Both the position numbers and the translations under genes were made by a program. A model generated the notes under the pieces. It was given only the letters and a program-made list of their open reading frames with translations. It ran no database searches and was not told the origin of the DNA. Shown in pieces: positions 24,301-37,100 of a stretch of DNA of 64,000 nt. Source of the DNA: Bolinopsis microptera (Eukaryota; Ctenophora; Tentaculata; Lobata; Bolinopsidae). Positions within the stretch are counted from its first letter, which is position 1; every line of letters begins with the position of its first letter. Location of the stretch: assembly GCF_026151205.1 (NCBI RefSeq), contig NC_087078.1, positions 6,217,675 to 6,281,674 on the forward strand, given 5' to 3'.

Positions 24301-26125
24301 TCAATGCAAGAGTTACTTTGATGGATACGACTGTGCTGTATGTGCCACACATTATTACCCAGAAGGTAAGTGTAATGTGCACTGTGAACCAGTTCCTGGA
24401 AACTACCAGTGTAATCACACCACAGGAGCGAGGATATGCCAAGAAGGAAAGACTGGAGGTGACTGTGATCAATGCAAATCCATTAACTGCTCTACTATTC
24501 ACAAGGATGAAAAAACAGACGATTCAAAAACCAAGAAAAATATGAATATCGCCATAATCGCTGGAGCAACAGCTGGTGCAGGACTACTCTTTTTATTTTT
24601 CTGCATAATCGGGCTCTTCTTATTGAAACATTGCAAGCAAAGTAAAGGCAATGCACGAGAAAATGTGGAAGATGTGGCAGATGAATATGTTGATGCTGGC
24701 GGGGAATATGAAACTCATCTTGGGAGCAATGAGATCTGCTTTAATGGAGAAGAGGTCGTCTACTCAACACTAAATATCCTTAATGTTAATGCAACTGAGA
24801 ATGCTGAAGACGCAGGATATGCTGATGACACTGTAATTCTACTTGAACCGCTCCATGCTGCCAGCTCAAACCACGATGAAGAGGAACAGTCAGCAGAAAA
24901 GGGAGTCCAAATCCAAGTTCATGAAGACGCTCAAACGTATGATCTTAACTCGTCAATCAACGGACAATCAAACTCAACGGGCCTTCAATCCAACTATACC
25001 GAAGAAGAAAAAGAGGAAATCTATTCTCACCTCAGCCATCTTGAAGATCACTCAAAAAATGACACAAGAAGCTCATTTGGATTATTTGGTACCAATCGTG
25101 ACTTCAAAATGAAGATCACTGATGTGGGCAAGGAGTATGCAGACACGCTCTTATTGAATACTAATACAATAACACAACTGACTGAGGAACCATCTGAGGA
25201 TGATCAGCTTGTTTATTCAACCATAAACAAAGAGCTCCTTCCAGTTAACCAAGAAAGGAATGTTGAAGATACAGGTGTGTACAATGCAATTAGCAAATAC
25301 CCCACCCAGTTGGCTGAAGGAAATGCACCCGGTATTCATCCACATATTGATACTGGTGAGAAGAATCAAAGCACTCCGACAAAGATAAATCAATCTGCTT
25401 CTCATCTGATTAATAAGATCTGCTTTAATGGTGAAGAGGTTGCCTATTCAGCACTGAATAACCTTCTTAATATAACTGAGAATACTGTAGAGCCGGAATA
25501 TGCTGATTTCTTCATAGAGCCAATAGAAGCTTACTTAAATCACGATCAATTGGAACAGTCAGCACTTTCCAATAGACTCCAAATCGGACATCATGAAGAA
25601 ACTGCAGTGTATAATCTTAACGCAACAATCAACGAAGAATCCTCATACTCGACAGACAGCCAATCCGAGTTTCCAGAAAAGGAGAAAGAGGAAGTTTATT
25701 CTCACCTCAGCCATCTTCAAAATTACTCAGGAAACGAGGAGAAAAAGACATACGGAACATCTGGCAACAATCGTGACTTCAAAATGAAGATCACTGATGT
25801 GGGCAAGGAGTATGCAGACACGCTCTTATTGAATACTAATACAATAACACAAATGACTGAAGAACCATCTGAGGATGATCAGCTTGTTTATTCAACCATA
25901 AACAAAGAGCTCCTTCCAGTTAACCAAGAAAGGAATGTTGAAGATACAGGTGTGTACAATACAATTAGCAAATACCCCACTCAGTTGGCTGAAAACACGT
26001 CCGGTGTTTATGCTCGACTAGACCGGCCAGGAGGATCAAATCAACATATCTCCACCACTAAGGGGGAGATTCTTTATCAGGATGTTATTTCACTTCAAAC
26101 ATCGGTGCCGACATTAGATAAGTGA
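21304..26125 (+). CDS. receptor gene 2: C2/MNNL + 9 DSL-like modules + TM + ~500-residue tyrosine-motif tail; N-terminal part disrupted
   Basis: Exon 1 (21304-21345) encodes MRALVFLVTAQLLL and ends at GTAAGA. Exon 2 starts at 21589 after actcacag in phase 0 with AVCYCSG and reaches CDFYFRN, matching CDFYFKP of gene 1. Here a 405-bp unit is present three times plus a partial copy. The frame resumes near 22958 at TKPIEF, equivalent to gene 1's KPMKI. The two halves are out of frame by one base even if the repeats collapse to one copy, so either an intron lies here (weak donor GTCCCT near 21706, acceptor cacaag near 22936) or the allele is broken. After the C2-like domain come nine DSL-like modules in three groups of three, a membrane helix (24541-24630) and a tail with about 15 motifs such as VVYSTL, EIYSHL, LVYSTI, GVYNAI and GVYARLDR. 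VVYSTL and LVYSTI fit the ITIM consensus. The ligand is unknown. Confidence 0.75.
21346..21588 (+). other. intron 1 of receptor gene 2
   Basis: GTAAGA donor and actcacag acceptor, phase 0, at the same position in the protein as intron 1 of gene 1. Confidence 0.7.
21686..22970 (+). repeat. 405-bp tandem triplication inside receptor gene 2
   Basis: Three nearly identical 405-bp units start at 21686, 22091 and 22496 and are followed by a partial fourth copy of about 70 bases ending at 22970. Copy 2 shows one visible difference (gagcttgtgac against gagctggtgac). Each unit holds an 82-codon open frame, a strong donor-like caag|gtgggt and a possible short intron (gtaata... to ...gggttag). The partial copy shows that about 339 bp lies between copies of a ~66-bp flank, which fits an insertion amplified by unequal exchange, or an assembly error. 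Confidence 0.9.
25092..25993 (+). repeat. 676-bp-period duplication within the gene 2 tail
   Basis: Positions 25092-25317 and 25768-25993 are nearly identical (a handful of substitutions in 226 bp). The sequences before each copy (from about 24727 and 25411) are alignable but diverged. The tail is thus two ~225-residue signalling cassettes, each with the same ordered series of about seven tyrosine motifs. Confidence 0.85.
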
Positions 26126-27600
26126 GCATTATATTTACATATTATGTACAACTAGAAACTTGGGAATTGAACGTTTAAAGTAGTGGACCAGCCTGATATT
26201 CACTGTGAACACTCAACATTGAAGTAATTATTTTAATATTTTTGGTATAAAGGTAATCGTAATCCAAATGGTAAAACTTCAAATATTACCATGTTTAGAC
26301 CTGGTATTTGTTTAATCTTGCAGAAATTGGCTTTGTTTTTTAAACTGATGATTATGTATCTATTGCTCTTGTAAGAACTAATTTCTTGGCTATCAAATAT
26401 TTATATTTATGGAAGGTCATGCAAAGTTAAGAAGATTATCAATACCTTCTGTACCTTGTACAATTATCGCGGAATTTTTTTAACCTAGAACATGTTTGTT
26501 AATTTTAACATTAATTTACTTTTCAATATGAGCAAAAAGTATCGGGGCAAAAAGCTCAGGATGGCCGACTCTTAATTTCGAACCACGGTCATGACCTCAG
26601 ACGCACCCGACTACGGTGAATTGGCACAATGAGTTTGTAGTCACACAGCTTCAGTAGTTTCTGGAGCTGCATTTTTGGAAATCTTTAAGTTTATTTTTAT
26701 GTACGACTGTATTAATCATAATTGAAATTCAGTAAAACCCTGGTTTACCGTGTCCTGTCTACCAACAAATCTGTTCGACTAAATCCGACAGTACTTACAT
26801 ATTTGAGAATTCTCAATCCCGCAATGCTCTAGGATCCAGTCTTCAGATATTTCATCAAGGTATTTGCATTCCATCCCGGATACTGGAGACATTAATTTTG
26901 CAGATGGTTAAAAACTTCGAATAAATTTTCAATCTGGCATTTGATTACCCCTTTTGATAAATAATTAAACAGTAATTTATTAGAATGTATGATACAAAAT
27001 GTAACCAATGATAAGGTATGCATAATTTAATTTCTTTAATATGATCAATTGTTTTTGAATAGTTAGATCAATTAGCTTGAACTTTCAATCGGAATTTATT
27101 GCTTTATTATCTTGATGCAACTACCTACATGTCACAGATGTTATTTTAGTAGAGAAAATTAGAGTTGAAAGCATGGTAAATTTGAAAGCGACCAGTTATA
27201 AATTATTGTGTCCTGAAACCCCCTTGCCCAGATCTCCCGAAATACCCTAATTTTATGTACCCTAAGATTAAAGTAAGAAACATGTTTCATAGAATTTTCG
27301 GTTGATGAAAGACAGAAGAATGGACTTGAATCGTGATCATCATGATCAGGACATAACAACGTGATGTTTGAATAAAATTTCTTGGTAGAACAGCTACAGC
27401 TTTTCAAATAGAGTCTTTTATAACTTCATTGTTTCTCTTCTTACAAGCTACTGGTAGTGGGTCCGAATCCTCAAGCATCTCTAACACATTTGAGGGTTGT
27501 TGGTGGTTATCTATGGGCGCTGAACTGTTCGAGTGTTCGAAACATTAATAAGAATATCGACTAAAAATTTAAACAAATTCACAAATAAATGAAGGGTTAA
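26126..27600. other. intergenic region between receptor gene 2 and the GPCR exon
   Basis: 3' sequence of gene 2 and, from the right, of the GPCR gene (converging genes). An AATAAA at 26920-26925 is the first plus-strand signal noticed, but it is 800 bases from the stop. No other gene seen. Confidence 0.4.
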
Positions 27601-27623
27601 AGTTGAAGGTATTTTATAAGCGC

Positions 27624-28111
27624 TCAAATAGTCAAGTTTCGCCTCAAGATCCTTGATTCCCGGGAGCAGGATAAATGTCCAACAAAGGAAGTCCCTCTAA
27701 ATCCTACTCCTACAGACGGCTGCCCATGCCCCTTTCGACCAAACTTAGTCAACAGCCAAAACTTAAACCCATTCATTCGAAAACAGTACATAATTGGGTT
27801 CAACATAGCATTCAACACAGTGAAATGAAGTCTGCTTAAAATCCACGCATATCCTGCTACATACAAGTTTAACACAGCATCAGAAGGACTAGTTCCCTCA
27901 ACGCCGTCATAGTAGTTGTTCAGACCGACAATGTCTTTGAGAACCACGACGAAAAAAGGAAGGTTACACAGGAGAAAAATCGTGGTGAAAATAGCAACTG
28001 TGACTGAAGCTTTCCTCTTTTCTTTGACTTTGTTTGCCCTTTTGGCTACCTTTAATTTGTCGTTTTTGTCGTGCATTTGCAATAACCGCATGTCTGTATC
28101 AGCCTTTGCAC
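27624..28111 (-). CDS. class A GPCR, last exon (TM6, TM7, C-terminal tail)
   Basis: Minus-strand exon of about 162 residues. In order it shows: a lysine/arginine-rich third intracellular loop (AKRANKVKEKRKAS); TM6 with the CNLP form of the CWxP motif in IFTTIFLLCNLPFFVVVL; an extracellular loop containing NNYYDG; TM7 ending in the canonical NPxxY as NPIMYCFR; and a basic tail of about 55 residues. The exon starts after tcctcaag on the minus strand. TM1-5 must lie further upstream on that strand, so beyond the 14-kb satellite that begins at once or on another contig. The rhodopsin-family call is firm from TM6/TM7. The ligand class cannot be told. Confidence 0.85.
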
Positions 28112-28115
28112 CTTG

Positions 28116-31100
28116 AGGATGAAAAATGGGGACAGAGATTGGGACATATGATTTTACAATTTTATTAGGGATTTTGACTTCCAGTACCCAATTTGGTTTC
28201 TTTTCATCATTCATTGACTGACTAATTGGTTTCTGGGCAGAATTTCATCTCATCTGTCAAAATTTTAGGGTTCAGAAAATTTCATATTTGAAAATGGGGA
28301 CAAGGACTTTTGATAATACAACGTTTCGTTTTGTTAAGCCTTCTGCTGTGGGCATCCTCGACCGTAATCAAACATGTCCAGCACCTCTATTCGTGTCTAT
28401 GCCACCTATAGTTGATTACTAATGGTTGCAGGTGAGAAATTCAGTCAAAACTGTTAAATTTTGGGTCCTGGAATTTCATCTTCAAAAATGAAAATGGACA
28501 GAGATTGGGACAATATGATTTTACAATTTTATCGGGCGATTTTTGACTTCCAGTACCCATTTGGTTTCATACCATCATCAATTGACTGACTAATTGGTTT
28601 TCTGGGCAAAAATTTAATCTCATCTGTCAAATTTGTGTTCGGATAATTTCTATTTGAAAATGGGCAAAGGATTTTGAAAATACAACTTTCGTTTTGTTAA
28701 GCTATCTGCTGTGGGCTTCCTCCGGACCGAAATCAAATTCAGCACCTCTATCGTTGTATATGCCACCTTTAGTTGGACTTACTAATTGGTTGCAGGTGAG
28801 AATTTCAGTCAAAACTGTAAAATTTTGTCCTGGAAATTTCATCTTCAAAAAACTGAAACATGGGGGACAAGAGATTGAGGACAATATGATTTTACAATTT
28901 TATCGGGATTTTGACTTCAGGACCCCATTTGGTGGCAACTCATCAATTGAACTGCCTAATTTGTTTCTGGGCAAAAATTTCCATCTCTTCTGTCTAATTT
29001 GTGTTCAGAAAATTTCATATTTGGATAATGGGACGGACTTTTGAAAATAACAACGTTTCGTTTTGTTAAGCTTTTGCTGTGGGCTTCCCTCCCGACCGAA
29101 ATCTCAAACTTTCCTGCACCTCTATCGTTTCATATGCCACCTATAGTTGACTACTACTTTGGTTGCAGGTGGAAATTCAGTCAAAACTGTAAAATTTGGT
29201 CCTGGAAAATTTCATCTTCAAATATGGATAATGGGGACAGAGATTTGGACAATATTGATTTTACAATTTTATTCGGGATTTTGAATTCAGTACCCCTATT
29301 TGGTTTCATACCATCATTCAATGTGACTGATCTAATTGGTTTCTGGGCTAAAAATTTCATCTCATCTTGTTCAAATTTGTGTTCGGAAAATTTCATATTT
29401 GAAAATGGGACAGACTTTTGTATATCACTTTTCGTTTTGTTAAGCTTTCTGCTGTGGGCTCCTCCGACCGAAATCAAACTTCCAGCACCTCTATGTGTCT
29501 TATGCCACCTATAGTGACTTCTAATTGGTTGCAGTGTGAGAAATTCAGTCAAAACTGTAAAATTTGGTCCTGGAAATTTTCATCTTCAAAAAACTGAAAA
29601 TGGGACAGAGATTGGGACGCAATATGATTTTACAATGTTATCGGGATTTGACTTCCTAGTACCCCAATTTGGTTTCATAACCTCATCCAAATTGACTGAC
29701 TAATTGGTTTTCTGGGCAAAAATTTCATATCTCAGTCAAATTTGCGTTCAGAAATTCATATTGGAAAAATGGGACAGGACTTTTGCAAATCAACGTTTCG
29801 TTTTGTTAAGCTTTCTGCTGTGGGCCTTCCCCGACCGAAATCAAAACTTCCAGGCACCTCTATCGTGTTCATACGCCACCTATAAGTTGACTACTAATGG
29901 TTGCAGGTGAGAAATTCAGTCAAAATACTGTATAAAAATTTTGGTCTTGGAAATTTCATCTTCAAATAACTGATATGGGACAGAGATTGGGAGACAATAT
30001 GTTTTTACAATTTTATTCGGGATTTTGCTTCCAGCACCCCAATTTGGTTTCATACATCATCAATTGACTGACTACATGGTTATGGGCAAAAATGTCATTA
30101 TTTGTCAATTGTGTTCAGAAAATTTCATATTTGAAAATGGGACAGGACTTTTGAGAATACAACTTTGCGTTTTGTTTAGCTTTCTGTGTGTGGGTTCCTC
30201 GACCGAAATCAAACTTCCAGCAACTCTATCGTTGTATATGCAACCTGTAGTTGACTTACTAATTGGTGGCAGGTGAGAAATTTCAGTCAAAAACTGTATA
30301 AAATTTCGGTCTGGAAATTTCATCTTCAAAAACCTGAAAATGGGGACAGAGATTGGACAACATGATTTTACAATTTTATTCGGGATTTTGACCTTCAGTA
30401 CCCCAATTTGGTTTCATACCATCAATCAAATGACTGGTACTAATGGTGTTTCTGGGCAAAAATTTCATCTAATCTGTCATATTTGTGTCAGAAAAAATTT
30501 CATATTTGAAACAGGGACAGACTTTTGAAAATACACTTTTCGTTTTGTTAGCTTTCTGCTGTGGGCTTTCCTCCGATCCGAACAAAATTCCAGCACTCTA
30601 TCGTGACTCAATATGCCCACCCTATAGGTGACTTACCTAATTGGTTGCAGGTGAGAAATTCAGTCAAAACTGTAAAAATTTTGGTCCTGGAATTTCATCT
30701 TCAAAAAAATGAAATGGGACAGAGATTGGGACATATGCTTTTACAATTTTAATTCGGATTTTGACTTCAGTACCCCAATTTTGGTTTCATTTACATCAAA
30801 TTGACTGACTAATTGGTTTGCTGGGCCAAAAAATTTCATCTAAATCTGTCATATTGTGTTCAGAAAATTTCATATTTGAAAAGTGACAGACTTGTGAAAA
30901 TAACAACTTTTCGTTTTGTTTAGCTTCTGCTGTGGGTTCTCCGACGAATAATCAAACTTCTGCACCTCTATCGTTGTCTATCCACCTGTAGTTGACTTTA
31001 CTAATGGTTGCAGGTGAGAAATTCAGTCAACTGTAAATTTCCCCCCCCGGTTCTGGAATTTTCATCTTCAAAAACTGAATGAAAATGGGACAGAGATTGG

Positions 31101-34100
31101 GGACACATGATTTTTACAATTTTATTCGGGATTTTGACTTCAGTACCCCAAATTTGGTTTCATACCAATCATCAATTGACTGACTAATTGGTTTCTGGGC
31201 AAAAAATTCTTTTATCTAATCTGTCAAATTTTGTGTTCAAAAAATTTCTTATTTGAAAATGGGGACAGACTTTTGAAACTACAACTTTTAGTTTTGTTTA
31301 GCTTCTGCTGTGGGCTTCTTCCGCCGAAATCAAACTTCAAGCACCTCGATCGTTTGTCAGTATGCCACCTATAGTTGAACTTACTAATTGGTTGAGGTGT
31401 GAAATTGCGTCAAAACTGTTTAATTTTGGTCCTGGAAATTTCATCTTCAAAAATACTGAAATGGTGACAGAGAGTGGGACAATATGATTTACAATTTTAT
31501 TCGGGATTTTACTTCCAGTACCCCAATTTGGGTTTCATACCATCATTCAATTGATGATAAGTTGGTTTCTGGGCAAAAAATTTTCTTCTAATCTGTCAAA
31601 TTGTGTTCAGAAATTTTCATATTTGAAAATGGACAGACTTTGAATCAAACTTTTCGTTTGTTTAGCTTTTGCTGTGGGCTTCCTCCGACCGAAAACAAAC
31701 TTCAGCACCTCTATCGTGTCATTTGCCACCCATTGTAGTTTTGACTACTAATTGGTTGCAGGGTGAGAAATTCAGTCAAATCTGTTATAAATTTCGTGTC
31801 TGGAAATTTTCATCTTCAAATATGAAAATGGGACAGAGATTTGGACAATATGTTTTTACAATTTTATTCGGGTTTTGACTTCCAGTACCACAATGTGGTT
31901 TAATTACCATCATCAAATGACTGACTTAATTGGTTTCTGGGCAAAATTTCATCTCTTCTGTCAAAATTTGTGTTCAGAAAATTTCTCTATTTGAAATGGG
32001 ACAGACCTTTTGAAAATACAACTTTTCGTTTTGTTAAGCTTTTGCTGTGGGCTTCCTCCGACCGAAATCAAACTTCCAGCACCTCTATCGTGTCATTATG
32101 CCACCGATAGTTGACTACTTAATTGGTTGCAGGTGAGAAATTCAGTCAAAACTGGTAAAATTTTGGTCCTGGAAATTTCATCTTCAAAAACTGAAAATGG
32201 GGGACCAGAGATTGGGACAATATGATTTACAATTTTATTCGGGGATTTTGACTTCCAGTACCCAATTTTGGTTTTCATACATCATCAATTGACTGACTAA
32301 GTGGGTTCTGGGCAAAAATTTCCATTAATCTGTCAAATTTGTGTCAGAATAACATTTCATATTTGAAAATGGGACAGACTTTTGAAAATACAACTTTTCG
32401 TTTTGTTTAGCGTTCTGCTGTGGCTTTCTCCGACCGAAAATCCAAAACTTCCAGCACCTCTATGTGTCTTTGCCCCTGTAGTTGACTTACTAATTCTGGT
32501 TGCAGGTGAGAAATCTAGGCAAAAACTGTAAAATATTTCGGTCATGGAAATTTCATCTTCAAAAAACTGAAAATGGGACAGAGATTTGGACATATGATTT
32601 TACTATTTTATTCTGGATTTTGACTTCCAGTTCCATTTTGGTTTCATACATCATCAATTGACTGACTAATTGGTTTCTGGGCAAAAATTCATCTCCATCT
32701 GTCATTTTGTGTTCAGAAAATTTCATATTTGGAAATGGACATGACTTTTGATAAATTACATACTCTTCGTTTTGTTTATGCTTTCTGCTGTGGGCGTCCT
32801 CCGACGAAATCAAACTTCCAGCACTCTATGTGTCATATGCCACTAGAGTTGACTTTCTAATTGGTTGCAGAGTGAGAATTCTGTCAACAAAAACTGTAAC
32901 TTTTGGTCTGGAATTTCATTTCAAAAACTGAAAAAGGGGCAGACAGAGATTGGGACAATATGATTTACATTTTTATCGGGATTTTGACTTCAGTTCCCCT
33001 ATTGTGTTTCATACCCGCATCAATTGATTGACTAATTGGTTTCTGGGCAAAGTATTTCATTCATCTGTCAAATTTGTGTTTCAGACAATTTATATTTGAA
33101 ATTGGGACAGACTTTTGAAAATACATACGTTTCGTTTGTTTAGCTTTCTGGCTGGGGCTTCCTCCGGACCGAAATCAAATTCCTGCCACCTCTAATCGAG
33201 TCATATTGCCACCTATAGATGACTTACTAATTGGTTGCAGGTGAGAAATTCAGACAAAAACTGTTACCAAATTTTGGTCCTGGAAATTTCATCTTCAAAA
33301 ATGGAAAATGGGACAGAGATTGTGAACAATATGATTTTACATTTTTATTCGGGGATTTTGACTTCAGCACCCCAATTTGGTTCTACATCTTCAATTGATG
33401 ACTAATGGGTTTCTGGGCAAAAATCTTTATCTAATCTGTCAAAATTAGTGTTCAGAAAATTTCATATTGAAATGGACAGACTTTTGAAAATACAACGTTT
33501 CGTTTTGGTTAGCTTTCTGCTGTGGGCTTCCTCCGACCGAAAATCCTCAACTTCCAGCACCTCTATCGTGTCATATGCCACCTGTTGTTGACGTACTAAT
33601 GTGGTTGCAGGTGAGAAATTCAGTCAAAACTGTTAAGAAATTTCGGTCCTGGAAATTTCATCTTCAAATAACTGAAAATGGGACAGAGATTGGGACAAAG
33701 GATTTTACAATTTTATTCGGGATTTTGATTCCAGTACCACCAATTTGGTTTCATACCTCATCAATTGACCGACTAATTGGTTTCTGGGCAAAAAATTTTC
33801 ATTAATCTGTCAAATTGTGTCAGAAAATTTCATATTTGTAAATGGGACAGACTTTTGAATAATACAACTTTTCGTTTTGTTTAGCTTTCGGCTGTGGGCT
33901 TCTCCGACACGAAATCAACTTCCAGACCTCTATCGTGGCATATTGGCCACCTGTAGTTGACTTACTAATGGTTGCAGGTGAGAATTCAGTCAAAACTGTA
34001 AATTTCGGTCCTGGAATTTCATCTTCAAAAACTGAAAATGGACAGAGATTTGGACAATATGATTTTACAAATTTTATTCGGGATTTTGACTTCCAGTACC

Positions 34101-37100
34101 CCAATTTGGTTTCATACCTCATCAATTGACTGACTAATTGGTTTCTGGGCAAAAATTCATCTCATTGTCAAATTTGGGTTCAGAAATTTTCATATTTGAA
34201 AATGGGACAGACTTTTGAAATTACAACTTTTCGTTGTGTAGCTTTCTGCTCGTGGGCTTCCTCGACGAAATCAAACTTCCAGCTCTCTCTATCGTGTTAA
34301 TATGGCCACCGATAGTTGACTTATTAATGGTTGGCAGGTGTGAAATTCAGTCAAAACTGTAAATTTTGGTCCTGGAATATTTCTCTGCAAATAACTGAAA
34401 ATGGGGGACGGAGATTGGGCAATATGATTTTACAATTTTATCGGGGATTTTGACGTCCAGTACCCCAATTTGGTTTCATACCTTCATCTTCTGACTGGAC
34501 TAATTGGGTTCTGGGCAAGATTTCATCTCATCTGTCAATTTGTGTTCAGAAAATTTCTATTTGAAAAATGGGAAGACTTGTGATTAGACAAACGTTTCTT
34601 TTGTTAGCTTTCTGCTGTGGGCTTTCCTCCGACCGAAATCAAATTCCAGACCTCTATCGTGTCATAGCACCGTTATTGTTGACTTACTATTGGTGGCAGG
34701 TGAGAAATTCAGTCAAAACTGTAATAATTTTGGTCTGGAAATTTCATCTTCAAAATTGAAAAATGGGACAGAGATTTTGGACAATACGATTTACAATTTA
34801 TTCGGGGATTTTTGCTTCCTGTACCCTAATTATGTTTCTTTCCATCTCAATTGATGACTAAATTGGGTTTTCTGGGCAAAAATTTCATCTCATCTGTCAA
34901 ATTTGTGTTCAGATAAATTTATATTTGAAATGGGACTGACTATTTGTAAATACAACTTGTCGTTTTGTTAAGCTTTCTGCTGTGGGTTTCGCTGCCTCGA
35001 CCGAACTCAAACTTCAGACAACCTTATCGTGTCATATGCCACCTGTATGTGGACTTATAATTGGTTGCAGCAGTGAGAAAGTCAGTCAAAACTGTAAAAT
35101 TTCGGTCGGGAAATTTCACTCTGCAAAACTGAAAATGGGACAGAGATTGGGGACTATTGTTTTACAATTTTATTCGGGATTTTGACTTCCAGTACCCCAA
35201 TTTGTTCATACCATCATCAATTGGACTGACTAAATGGTTTCTGGGCAAAAATTTCATCTATGTCTGTCAAATTTGTGTTTCAGAAATTTCATAATGTGAA
35301 AAATGGACTGACTTTTGGTAATATACAACTTTTCGTTTTGTTTAGAACTTTCTGCTGTGGCTTCTACTACAATACGACGAAATCAAACTTCCTGCACCTC
35401 TATAGTGTCTTATGCCACACAGTAGTTGATTAACTAATTGGTTTTGCCAGGTTGAGAGAATTCAGTCAAAAAACTGTAAAATTCGGGGTCCTGAAAATTT
35501 CACTTCAAAAATGATAAATGGGACAGAAGATTTGGACAATATGATTTGCACAATTTTATTCGGGATTTTGACTTCCAGTACCCCAATTTGGTTTTCATAC
35601 CATCATCAAGTGACTGGACTATTAACTTGGTTTTGGGCAAAAATATTCATCTCATCGTCCAAATTGTGTTCTGAAATTTTCATATTTGAAAATGGGGACC
35701 AGACTTTTGATAAATACAACTTTTCGTTTTGTTAAGCTTTCTCTGTGGGTTCCTCCGACCGAAAGCAAACTTCCAGCACCTCTATCGTGTCATATGCACC
35801 TTTTGTCGACTTACTAATTGGTTGTGCAGGTGAGATATTCAGTCATAAATGTAAAATTTTGGTCAGGAATTTCATCTTCAAAAACTGAAAATGGGACAGT
35901 GATTGGCGACAATATGATTTTTACTAATTTTATTCGGGATTGTGACTTCATACCCCTAATTTGGTTTCATACCATCATCAATTGGCTGACTAAATTGGTT
36001 TTGGGCAAGTATTTCATCTCATCTGTCAAATTTGTGTTCAGAAAAATTTCTTATTTGCAAATGGGACAGAACTTTTGAAAATACATCGTTTCGTTTGTTA
36101 GCTTTCTGCGTGGGCTTCCTCCGACCGAAATCAAACTTCCAAGCCCTCTATCGTGTCTTATTGCCTCCTATAGTTGACTTACAATGGTTGCAGGTGAGTA
36201 TTTCAGTCAAATACTGTAATATTTTGGTCCATGGAAATTTCATCTTCAAAAACTGAAATGGGACAGAGATTGATTGGGACAAATTCGATTTTCCAATTTT
36301 ATTCCCCCCCCGGATTTTTTTGACTTCCAGTACCCTATTTGGTTCATACCATCATCATGGACTGACTAAATTGGTTTCTGGGCAAAAATTTAATCTCATC
36401 TGACAATTGTGTTCAGAAAAAATTTCATATTTGAAAAAATGGGACGACTTTTGGAATATTCAACTTTTCGTTTTGTTAAAGCTTCTGCTGTGGGCTTCTC
36501 CGACCGAAATCAAACTTTCAGCACCTCTTTCGGGTCTTATGCACCTATAGTTGACTTTACCTAATTGGTGGCAGGTGAGGAAATTCAGTCAAAACTTAAA
36601 ATTTTGTCCTGGATATTTCATCTTCAAAAACTGAAAATGGGACTGAGATTGGGACATATGTTTTTACAATTTTATTCGGATTTTGACTTCCTGACCCCCA
36701 AGTTGGTTTCATGCTCTTCATCAATGTGACTGACTAATTGGTTTCTGGGCAAAAATTTCATCTCATCTGTAAAGTTGTGTTCAAGATAAATTTCATATTT
36801 GAAAATGGGAAGACTGTTGGAAATTACAACTTTTCGTTTTGTTTAGCTTTATGCTGTGGGCTTCCTCGACCGAAATCAAACTGCAGCACCTCTATCGTGT
36901 CTTATGCCCCTGTAGTTGACTTACTAATTGGTTCAGGTGTGAAGTCAGGTCAAAACTGTAAAATTTCGGTCTGGGAAAAATTGATTTCAAAAACTGAATA
37001 TGGTGGTCTGAGATTTGGAAAATTGATTTTACAATTTTATTCGGGATGTTGACTTCCAGTACCCCAATTTGGTTTCATACCATCATCAATTGACTGCACT

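Noticed and set aside
23349-24545. Secondary plus-strand frames overlapping receptor gene 2
   Set aside because: Shadows. The true frame has the cysteine pattern and membrane helix.
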